Shown here one piece after another: positions 24,762 through 33,205 of a DNA stretch of 64,000 nt. Source of the DNA: CAVQGM01 sp963712065 (lineage in GTDB: Bacteria > Actinomycetota > Acidimicrobiia > Acidimicrobiales > Acidimicrobilacustridaceae). The stretch lies in the NCBI GenBank assembly GCA_963712065.1, contig CAVQGM010000002.1, positions 1,240,001 to 1,304,000 on the forward strand, written 5' to 3'. The notes beneath the pieces are model-generated. The model had not been told where the DNA came from. It was given only the letters and a program-made list of their open reading frames with translations, and searched no databases. Every line of letters starts with the position of its first letter. Within the stretch, counting starts at the first letter, position 1. The translations under genes and the position numbers were made by a program.

Positions 24762-26042
24762 TCATCCGACGTCGCCGTCCCATCGGGCGAGCTGGGTGCG
24801 GAGCCAGCCGTGCTCCCAGAAGCTCACGTCGCCGCCGTGGTCGAGCAGGTGCCGGTGGGCGCCGGCCATGACGGACCGCAGGCGGCGATCGTCCGGGGCG
24901 ACGGCCTCGACGGCCTCGCCGAGCCGGATGGCCGACGACCGCGTCGCCGCGGGCCAGCGCCGCCTCGGCCCGGTCGAGGGTGACGTCGGCGCCGACCGCG
25001 TCGACGAGCTCGGCCAGCGCGGCGGGGGCGGGGTCGGGGTAGAGCTCGGTGGTCGACTGCGAGCTTGAACCAGCCGACGTAGGCCTCCCAGAGCGTGCGC
25101 ACGGCCCAGGACACCTTGCCGTAGCCCTGGCCGACCCGCAGCTCGGGCGGGCAGTCGGATCTCGCGCATCAGCGTCCACACGTCGGTGCCGGCGTTGAAC
25201 CCTTCGAGGCTGCGGTCGTGCACGTAGGTCACGGCGTCGTGGAGCCGCTCGAGGGAGGCCTCGATCAGGTCGGCGCCGACGATCGGGTCGTGTCGGCCGG
25301 TGACGAGCACCTCGGGGCGCAGCTCGCGGACCATGCGGTTGGTGGCGAGCTGGGGTTCGACGAAGCGGTACTTGTCGCCCCGGATGGTGTTGAGGTTCGG
25401 GAAGTGCGGGAACAGCGGGCCGAACAGGTTGCTGACGAGGGCGACGCGGTGCTCGGGCAGCCACACGACGCAGCAGTCGATCGGTCTCGCCGACCGCGGC
25501 GAGCAGCTCGATGCGCAGCCCGTCGACGGTGAGACCGAGGCGCTCGTCGAAGGTGATGTCGGGCGTCGGGCACCGACTGGTGCATCGAGACGCCCGGGTT
25601 CTCCTGCTGCGATGCGGCGGGCGTCGGTGCCCAACATGTCGAACCAGATGCCGGCGGTGCGCATGCGCAGGCCCTGGATGCGCCTGTCGTCGGCCTGGCA
25701 CGCCGGGTTGTTGGCCTGGGCGATGTAGGTGGTGCCGGGCTCGCGGAACAGGTCGACGCCGCCGACGTGGTCGACGTGGGCCTGGGTCGTGATGATGTGG
25801 TGGGTCGGCCCGGGGCGGATGGCGTCGAAGACCCGCTTGTGGTGCGGCGCCTCGTAGCCCATGCCGGTGTTGACGATCACCCGGCCGTGGTCGGTGAGGA
25901 TCATGTACGCGGCGGTGTTGCCGCCGGAGCGGTAGACGAGCCCGTCGACCACCGGGTGGGCCGGGTCGTCGTAGACCGCGGTGAGCAGCTCCCTGCCCGG
26001 CCGGGTGTCGATGAGGTGGTCGACCTGCTGCTGGATGTTCAT
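24762..26042 (-). pseudogene. Metallo-beta-lactamase-fold hydrolase, frame-disrupted
   Basis: The reassembled protein is about 425 residues. N-terminal part: GRVIVNTGMGYEAPHHKRVFDAI and the metal motif TQAHVDHVGG, where the first position of HxHxDH is Gln. The middle and C-terminal parts occur in other frames: QQENPGVSMHQSVP, PEHRVALVSNLFGPLFPHFPN, EGFNAGTDVWTLMREIRLP, WAVRTLWEAYVGWFKL, GAHRHLLDHGGDVSFWEHGW. I place single-base insertions near 25061, 25149-25151, 25482, 25567 and 25611; removing them restores one frame. The end resembles the dimerisation domain of alkyl-sulfatase-like enzymes. The ATG at 26042 overlaps the sulfotransferase stop. Confidence 0.72.
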
Positions 26043-27299
26043 CGGACCTCGATCCGGACGGCGAAGCGGTCGAGGTAGACGCCGAATCGAGCCCGGACCT
26101 CCTCGGGGGTGATGGCGAAGTCGCGGCGCAGGTCGTAGACGACCCGGCCCTCCTTCCCCCGGGGGTGGGCGGCCCGGTACGCCTCGATCTCGGCGCGGGC
26201 CCCGTCGGTGAGCTCGATGCCGGCGCAGTCGTAGACCCGCTGCGAGGGTGCCCATCTCGTCGGCCATGTACTCGTCGAAGAACACGTCGACCGTGCGGTC
26301 GACGGGCAGCAGGTGCGCGGTCGCGCAGCGACGCGTCGAGCAGGCGGCCGATCCGGTCGGTCCAGTAGTCGCGGTACCACTCGGGCCGGGTGCGTGCGGT
26401 AGGTGGTGCGGGCGCCGTAGCAGACCATGGTGGCGGTCGACTGCACCACGGCCACCGGGTCGCGGTGGGTGACGACGATGGTGGCGTCGGGGAAGGTCGT
26501 CAGCAGCGGCCCGATCTGCTCGAGGTGCTGCGGCGACTTCAGCACCCAGCGCTCACGGGGTCGGTACCACTGCAGGATCTGCAGCACCTGTCTTCATGTA
26601 GGCGTAGTGCGGCGTCTGGTCGTGCGCGAGGTAGTGGTCGCGCCACTGCGGCGCCCGGGCCACCCACTCCAGGTTGTAGTTCGAGAAGTCCGGGGCCATG
26701 AGCTCGTTCTCCTCGTGGACGTGATCGGGCTCCATCGGGTGCATGGCGGCCACGAACGGCGCGCCCGCCTGCATCGCCTCCCACGCCTGTCTGGCAGCGG
26801 GTCCAGCGGGGATCGACACCGTCGACCTCGGCGGGCTCGCGCGGGTCGGGCACCGGCTCGTAGGACTCCCACAACGGCATCGACCGGAAGCGGGTGTCGG
26901 CCGCGAGGAGGTTCACCAGGTTGGTGGTGCCCGAGCGGGGGAGCCCGATGACGATCACCGGCTCGCGCGATCTCGATGTCGACGGATCTCGGGGTGGCGC
27001 TGCAGCAGGTCGTGGATCCGCAGTCGGTTCGCCGCGTTGCGGATGCAGTCGCCGAACATCAGCAGCCGGCCGAGGCCGGTGCGCTCGTCGTCGGCGTCCA
27101 TCTCGGCGAGCTGCACGCCGAGCCGCTCGCGGAAGTCGTCGGGCCCGAAGTCGTCGAGCCCGGTGCGGGCCACGGCCGCCTCGCACACGGCGTCGACGGT
27201 GAGCTCGGTGCGCTTCGACTCGCCGTAGTCGAGGCCCATCCGCTGGACGTCGTTGAGCACCGGCGCCGCCAGGTCGTCGATGCGGATCTCGTTCACCAT
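26039..27299 (-). pseudogene. Sulfotransferase, frame-disrupted
   Basis: The reassembled protein is about 415 residues. The PAPS-binding loop is GLPRSGTTNLVNLLAADTRF; the region RFRSMPLWESYEPVPDPREP, LMAPDFSNYNLEWVARAP, and KSPQHLEQIGPLLTTFPDATIVVTHRDPV (3' phosphate loop) follow the order of Sulfotransfer_3 proteins. The parts lie in three frames; insertions are suggested at 26244, 26322, 26393, 26591, 26790, 26969 and 26980. Removing these single bases gives continuous coding sequence. Start ATG at 27299 is 12 bp after the SDR stop. If expressed it would add sulfate to an alcohol or similar acceptor. Confidence 0.72.
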
Positions 27300-27311
27300 C
27301 GATCCTGCCCC

Positions 27312-28069
27312 CTACTTCGCCAGGTAGCCGCCGTCGACGGCGAACACCGCACCGGTGGTGAACGACGAGGCCTCGCAGCGACAGGAACAGCACGGCGGCG
27401 GCGACCTCCTGCGGGGTGCCCATCCGGCCCAGCACGCCCTCGGCCGAGCTCGGCCTCGAGCATCTCGGGCATCGACTTCATCGGCGCGGTCATCGGCGTG
27501 TCGATGAGGCCCGGGAGCGACGGCGTTGACCCGGATGCCGTCGCCCGCCCAGTGCACGGCGAGGTTGCGGGTCAGGGCCAGCAGCGCCGCCTTCGACGCC
27601 GAGTAGCCGGGCACGATCGTCGTCGACCGGAACGCGGTCATCGAGATCACGTTCACCACGCTCGCCCCGCCGGCCATCGAGCTCGCTGGCCAGCGCGTCC
27701 CGGGCGCCGCACGGTGAGCCGCTGGGCGCCCTCGACGTTCATGTGCGAGCGACGCCGAGAAGCCCTCGGGGCTCCACTCGTCGAGGCCGTCGGGGAAGTT
27801 GGCGCCGGCGTTGTTGACCAGCACGTCGAGGGTGTCGAGACCGGCGGCGAGGGCGTCGACCGCGGCGGCGTCGCGCATCTCGAGCCGCCGGAAGGTGAAC
27901 GCCGACAGGTCGGTGTCGTAGTCGGCCGCCGAGGCGCGGGTGCCGGTCACGGTGACCGACGCGCCGGCCGCGGCGAACGCGGTGGCGACGGCGTGGCCGA
28001 TGCCGCTCGTGCCGCCGGTGACGAGCACCGAGGTGCGCCGAGAAGTCGAAGCGTGACGCCGTTGCTCAT
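27312..28069 (-). pseudogene. Short-chain dehydrogenase/reductase, frame-disrupted
   Basis: The reassembled protein is about 245 residues of the classical SDR type: TGGTSGIGHAVA is the cofactor glycine motif, VLVNNAGANFPDG the NNAG motif, and PGYSASKAALLALTRNLA carries the catalytic Y-x-x-x-K, preceded by the Ser in VVNVISM. The C-terminal FTTGAVFAVDGGYLAK is typical. Insertions suggested near 27378, 27444, 27510, 27678, 27702, 27745, 28037 and 28051. The start at 28069 overlaps the alcohol dehydrogenase stop by 4 bp (ATGA). Confidence 0.75.
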
Positions 28070-29079
28070 CGGGCGTCCCCCATCGTGATCATGACCTTCC
28101 CGCAGTCCTTCGAGCCCTCGAGCACCGCCAGCGCCGTCGCCGAAGTCCTCGAGCGGCATCGTGTGGGTGATCAGGCCCGACAGGTCACGGCGCTCGAGCA
28201 GCTCGATGGCGTCCTCGAACCGCTCCGGGTACTCCATCGACCCGCGGATGGTGAACTGCTTCATCAGCAGGTTCACGTAGTTCGTCGGCACCGGCCGGTA
28301 GTGCAGCGCCACGACCACGAGGCGACCGTCGACCCGGCCGTGCTGGAGGACGTCGCCGATCACGCGCGTCGGCGCCCGACGCCTCGATGAACACGTCGGT
28401 GGCCGGGGTGGGTCCGAACATGAACGGCGCGGTGCCGTGGAGGCGGGCCAGCTCGTCCCAGACGTCGACCTCCGTCGGGTCGAGCACGTGGGCGGCACCC
28501 GATCTCCTTCGCCAGGTCCAGGCGGGCGGGGCTGAGGTCGATGGCGACCACGTCGTCGACGCCCCGGTCGGCCAGGGTGGCCAGCGCCATGAGCCCGATC
28601 GGCCCGCACCCGAACACCGCCACCTTGTCGCCCGGCTTCGCCTCGGACTGGTTGACCGACTGCATGCCCACCGCCAGCGGCTCGGCCAGCGCCGCGGTGG
28701 TCGAGCGGCATGCCGTCGGGCACGGGGAAGAGGCGCCGGCCGTCGGCCGCATCCGGCACGTGCAGCAGCGGGGTGAGACCACCCTGACCGCCGCCGGTGC
28801 CCATCGGGGCCGTGCCCCGCCGTCGGAGGGACACACGACGACCCGGTCACCGACCGCGACGCCGCCGACCTCGTCGCCCACCCACTCGACGACGCCGGCC
28901 ATCTCGTGGCCCAGCGGGATCGGGTGGCCGGGGGTCAGGCCCATGTGCACGTACGAGACGTCGGTGCCGCAGATGCCGCAGGCGGCGATGCGGACCAGGG
29001 CGTCGCGGGGCCCGGGCTGCGGGTCGGGGATGTCGTCGAGCCGCCAGTCGTCCGGGCCGTGCAACATGATCTGCTTCAT
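28066..29079 (-). pseudogene. Zinc-dependent alcohol dehydrogenase (MDR family), frame-disrupted
   Basis: The reassembled protein is about 330 residues. The catalytic zinc site starts at CGICGTDVSYVHMG and GHEMAGVVEWVGD; a glycine-rich cofactor motif VFGCGPIGLMALATLADRG follows. The structural-zinc cysteine lobe between them is largely reduced. C-terminal LLMKQFTIRGSMEYPERF and RDLSGLITHTMPLEDFGD lie in another frame. Insertions are suggested at 28134, 28370, 28498-28500, 28702 and two near 28805-28812. It is the first gene of the operon, and the ATG at 29079 is preceded by a promoter-bearing gap of 329 bp. Confidence 0.75.
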
Positions 29080-29148
29080 CGGTGGGTGACCTCACGCGTG
29101 CCATTTTCGGTCGGGTGCGGGACGCGGTTCTGCGCCGGGCCGACGGTG

Positions 29149-29204
29149 GCGCCACCCCGATGCAGTCGGGGTCGTTGGCCCAGAGCCGGCCGTCGAACCA
29201 CAGC
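29149..29204 (-). pseudogene. Possible glycoside hydrolase (GH36-like) fragment
   Basis: The 329-bp gap 29080-29408 holds no intact gene. On the minus strand, FDGRLWANDPDCI resembles a short conserved segment of GH36/GH31-type alpha-galactosidases (...LWxNDPDCxxxR). Similarity does not extend past about 20 residues on either side, and a C-rich inverted region follows at about 29215-29270. This may be a relic or chance; the rest of the gap should hold the promoter of the alcohol dehydrogenase operon. Confidence 0.25.
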
Positions 29205-29408
29205 TCACAGCCTGGCCCCACCCCAGGGGTTGCACACCCACGGGTACGGGGCTTTGCAGGCCCCTGCCCCAGCCACTCGGCCACGCCGGCGGAGACGGCA
29301 CACCATAGCGTCCCGCCTCCGGCCCCCGACCGGGTTCGTCGGTCGCGACAGGGTGATCGCGCCGACCTCCACCACTGCCGACCCGACGACGACCCCGTAG
29401 CGCGAGCG

Positions 29409-30482
29409 TCAGTACCGCAGGGCGGCAGCCACCCGGCCGGCGGCGACCAGGCGACCGTCCGGCACGAGCACGACGTCACCGCCCCTCACCGCGACCGCCT
29501 CGATGAGCTCGTCCACCACGTCGTCCACCACGTCGGGGGCCTCGACATCGGCCGCCGGCTCGAGCTGCCCGCGGACGACCCGCACCGCGTACTCGAAGCT
29601 CTGCTCCACGACGAGCAGGTCGACGCGGCCGTCGAGGGCCAGGCTCCAGGTCTCGTCGATCCCCGCCGCGTACCGGCGAGCGCCTCGAGCGGCGTCCAGG
29701 CGGGCGAGCGCCTCGCGCTCGCGCTCGTCGAGCCAGCTCTCGACCGTCGGCCACACCCGCTGGTGCACGTCGGCCCACGACGAGCGCTCGACCGAGCCGC
29801 GGACGACACCGAGGACCGGGGCTCGCGTGCGGCGGCGCACCTCGGCGACGACGCGCTCCGAGCCGGCGAGGACGAGGGGCACACCCCGGCGCTCGACGGT
29901 TCCCGCGACGGCCAGCCCGTCGACGGCGCCGACGGCTCGCCGCAGCCAGGCGGCGTCGGGCTCGCCGTCGTCGCGGTGCAGCGGGAAGGGGTCACGGTCG
30001 ACCGCCCGGAGGTGATCGACGCTGCCGGCGTAGAGGTACGCCGTCCGCTCGCTCAACCCGACGACCGAGAACCGCACCGACCGGTGCACGTGGGCAACGA
30101 GGTCCCGGGTGGCGAACGTCTCGTCGACCACCACCCGGTCGCGGACCGGGACGTGGAGGGTGGCGGCGGTGGCGACCTGCGGCGACGCGAACAGCGCGAG
30201 GGCCCCGGCCGGGGGACGGGCGGCCACGTCGGTGGCGAGGTCCCGCAACCGGTCGACGACGAGGAGGGTCAGCTCCGGCCCGACGTCGTCGGCGAGGCGG
30301 CGCTCGGCGTCGGCGATCAGGGCGTCGAGCCGCGAGCGGTCCGGGGCAGCGAGGTCACGCTCGTTGCGGGCGGTGGCCATCAGGATCGAGACCGACGGGT
30401 AGGCCCGCTGGCGCTGGAGCCAGGCGAGCCCGTCGGGCTCGTCGACGTCGGGGAGGGTGGCGGGAACCGTGCGCAGCGACAT
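29409..30482 (-). CDS. baeRF-family protein (bacterial archaeo-eukaryotic release-factor-like)
   Basis: A 357-residue protein with the layout of the baeRF3-type eRF1/Vms1-like family: an N-terminal region about 1-150 (YPSVSILMAT...), a central RNase-H-like region (SERTAYLYAGSVDHL), and the C-terminal end GGDVVLVPDGRLVAAGRVAAALRY, which matches the family end. Its cellular role is unknown; related proteins may act on stalled ribosomes. The ATG at 30482 starts the conserved part; earlier in-frame codons lack a ribosome-binding site. It is divergent from the monooxygenase at 30930. Confidence 0.75.
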   Translation of the reverse strand: MSLRTVPATLPDVDEPDGLAWLQRQRAYPSVSILMATARNERDLAAPDRSRLDALIADAERRLADDVGPELTLLVVDRLRDLATDVAARPPAGALALFASPQVATAATLHVPVRDRVVVDETFATRDLVAHVHRSVRFSVVGLSERTAYLYAGSVDHLRAVDRDPFPLHRDDGEPDAAWLRRAVGAVDGLAVAGTVERRGVPLVLAGSERVVAEVRRRTRAPVLGVVRGSVERSSWADVHQRVWPTVESWLDEREREALARLDAARGARRYAAGIDETWSLALDGRVDLLVVEQSFEYAVRVVRGQLEPAADVEAPDVVDDVVDELIEAVAVRGGDVVLVPDGRLVAAGRVAAALRY

Positions 30483-30584
30483 GGGCGTCCTCTCGTCCGT
30501 GATCGGACGAAGGTCTCTCCCGCCGCAGCGCGGCCCCGACGCCGGGGCGGGCAACGGGCCCACCCGTGATGACGACGCCGGTGG

Positions 30585-30599
30585 AGGGGATACTCCCCT
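30585..30599. promoter_or_regulatory. Palindrome AGGGGA-TAC-TCCCCT in the baeRF/monooxygenase intergenic region
   Basis: The 447-bp gap 30483-30929 between divergent starts contains this perfect 6-bp-arm palindrome about 100 bp upstream of the baeRF gene, and a second, weaker inverted repeat AAACCC/GGGTTT at 30638-30663. No coding sequence is seen in the gap. Either could bind a regulator or form a leader hairpin; GGAGG at 30918-30922 serves the monooxygenase. Confidence 0.4.
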
Positions 30600-30929
30600 T
30601 CGCTCGTCGCCAGCCTAGCAGCCACAGATGAAACGGCAAACCCGAATCGGTGATCGTGGGTTTCTCCGCCCGCCCACCGTCGGGCCGGCGAGGAGCGGGG
30701 CGTGTCCAGTGGCGACGGCGCGGATCCGCTCGCCCGCCGTCGGGCGTCCCCAGGGCTCCGTGGCTCACGCTGCGTCGTGCGTGGCGTGGTCTTCCATCTG
30801 GTGCGCCGCGGACCCGCCGTCGCCTGCCGCGCCGGGCCGTAGGGTGAGCGGCGGCCAACCCTGACGAGCGGTCGGGAATCGCAACCGAGGCCGCCGAACA
30901 CCCCTCTCCCCCTGCTCCGGAGGCACGAC

Positions 30930-32715
30930 ATGACCCGCTCCGAGGTGTCACGGATCGAAGCGGCGAAGGCCCGCTACGAGGTCGAACGAGCCAAGCGGTT
31001 GCGGGAGGAGGGGCTGGCCCAGTACCACACCCTCAGCGAGCACCACCTCGACCGCGACCCCTGGGCGGACCCCGACTTCACCCGCGACCCGATCACCGAG
31101 GAGGTCGACGTCGTCGTCCTCGGCGGCGGGTTCGCCGGGATGCTCACCGGCATCAACCTCGTCCGGCGGGGCATCACCAGCTTCCGGATCATCGAGCGGG
31201 CGGCCGACTTCGGCGGCACCTGGTACTGGAACCGCTACCCGGGGTGCATGTGTGACGTGGACGCCACCATCTACCTCCCGCTGCTGGAGGAGACCGGCTA
31301 CATGCCGACGGAGAAGTACGCGAGCGCCACGGAGATCTTCGGCTACTGCCAGCTCCTCGGGCGGCACTTCGGGCTCTACGACCATGCGCTGTTCCAGACC
31401 GAGGTCGAGTCGCTGACCTGGGACGACGACGCGCACCGCTGGGACCTGGTGACCAGACGGGGCGACCGCATCCGCACGCAGGTTCTTCGTCTCCGCCGGT
31501 GGTCTGATGCACAAGGCCAAGCTGCCCGGCATCGACGGCATCGACCGCTTCGCCGGCAAGGCGTTCCACACGACCCGCTGGGACTACGAGTACACCGGTG
31601 GCAGCCCGACCGAGCCCATGGACCGTCTCGCCGACAAGGTCGTCGGGATCATCGGCACCGGGGCGACGGCGGTGCAGGTCGTGCCGCAGCTGGCCCGGTC
31701 GGCGAAGGAGGTCTACGTCTTCCAGCGCACGCCGTCGGCCGTCGGGGTGCGGGGCCAGCAGCCGATCGACGAGGCCTGGTTCCGCTCGCTCCCCCCGGGC
31801 TGGCAGGCCGAGCGCACCCGCAACTTCACCGAGGTGGTGACCGGCAAGAAGCCCGACCGCGACCTGGTCGCCGATGGCTGGGGGCAGGCGCTGCGCGAGG
31901 ACACCCAGCGAGAGCCCGCCTCCGAGGAGGAGCGGGCCGAGCTCGAGGCCGTCGACTTCGAGGTCATGGAGGGCTTCCGGCGACGGATCGACGAGATCGT
32001 CGAGGACCCCGAGACCGCCGAGCGGCTCAAGCCCTGGTACGGCAAGCACTGCAAGCGCCTGTGCTTCCACGACGAGTACCTCCAGTCGTTCAACCTGCCC
32101 AACGTGCACCTGGTCGACACCGACGGCCGTGGGGTGCGGGAGATGTCCGCCGCCGGGCCGATCGTGGACGGCACCGAGTACCCGCTCGACCTGCTGGTGT
32201 TCGCGTCGGGGTTCGAGATCACGACCGGTCTCGTCGACCGCCTCGGGTTCGACCCGGTCGGCCGGGGCGGGGTGCACCTGAGCGAGCGCTGGCACGACGG
32301 CACCCACTCCCTGCACGGGATCCTGACCGCCGAGTTCCCGAACCTCTTCGTCGTCAGCTTCATCCAGGCCGGCTTCGGTCTGAACTTCGTCCACTTCCTG
32401 TCGGAGTCGACGGCCCACATCACCTGGGTGATCGACCACTGCCTCACCGAGGGCATCGCGTCCATCGAGGCGACCCCCGAGGCCGAGGACGAGTGGCTCG
32501 CCGTCCTGTGGGAGGCGTCGGGTCCGCTGGCCCGCTACAACCGGGCGTGCACGCCGAGCTACGGCAACAGCGAGGGGGCGCGCACCACGCTCGCCGCCCG
32601 CAGCGCCGTCTTCCCCGGCCCGCTCATGGACTACGCCACCCACCTCGAGCGCTGGCGGGAGGCCGGCACCCTCGAGGGCACCAAGACCGTCCGCGAGACC
32701 GTCCGAGAGGCCTGA
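30930..32715 (+). pseudogene. Flavin-containing (Baeyer-Villiger-type) monooxygenase, single frameshift
   Basis: The reassembled protein is about 595 residues. First Rossmann motif GGGFAG (residues 65-70), then IERAADFGGTWYWNRYPGCMCDV; the Baeyer-Villiger fingerprint FAGKAFHTTRWD follows, then a second dinucleotide motif GIIGTGATAVQVVP. These bind FAD and NADPH; the enzyme inserts oxygen into ketones such as cyclic or steroid ketones. An extra A at about 31480 shifts the frame; without it ...RTRFFVSAGG... continues into the second half. Only one event is needed, so a sequencing error is likely and the gene may be functional. GGAGG precedes the ATG at 30930. Confidence 0.82.
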
Positions 32716-32725
32716 CGGCCGAAGC

Positions 32726-33139
32726 GTGCCTGCCCAGCCCACCACCGCTCAGCACCTGGTCCGCATCCTGCTCGGAGCCGGGCTCGTCGTCGCCGGCGTC
32801 GCCCACCTCACCTGGGCGCGATCCGAGTTCCTCGCCCAGGTCCCGGGCTGGGTCCCGCTCGACGCCGACCTCGTGGTGGTGCTCTCCGGGGTGGTCGAGA
32901 TCGCCCTGGGAGGCGCGCTCGTCGTCCTGCCTCGCCACCGCGTGGCGCTCGGATGGGTGACCGCGGCGTTCTTCGTCGCCATCTTCCCCGGCAACATCTC
33001 GCAGTTCGTCGACGGTGACGCCGCGTTCGGGCTCGACACCGACCTCGCCCGTGCCGTGCGCCTGGCGTTCCAGCCCGTCCTCGTCGCCGTGGCCGTGTGG
33101 TCGACGGGCGCGTGGGCCGCGTGGCGGACCGGTCGGTGA
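32726..33139 (+). CDS. DoxX-like small membrane protein
   Basis: A 137-residue protein with four hydrophobic helices: LVRILLGAGLVVAGVAHL, LVVVLSGVVEIALGGALVVL, WVTAAFFVAIFPGN and LAFQPVLVAVAVWS. This matches the DoxX/DUF417-like family, whose role is unclear. Start is GTG at 32726, 10 bp after the monooxygenase stop, so the two are probably co-transcribed. Confidence 0.75.
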   Translation: MPAQPTTAQHLVRILLGAGLVVAGVAHLTWARSEFLAQVPGWVPLDADLVVVLSGVVEIALGGALVVLPRHRVALGWVTAAFFVAIFPGNISQFVDGDAAFGLDTDLARAVRLAFQPVLVAVAVWSTGAWAAWRTGR

Positions 33140-33205
33140 GTCCCCGCCCGACCACGACGGCGACCACGACGGCGACCGGCGAGTCCGACGTGCGATCCTG
33201 AAGCC

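Noticed and set aside
24762..28850. Programmed ribosomal frameshifting in the 25-29 kb operon
   Set aside because: Too many sites, no slippery heptamers or common structure, and nearly all are +1 insertions at varied sequence. Sequence error is a simpler reading.
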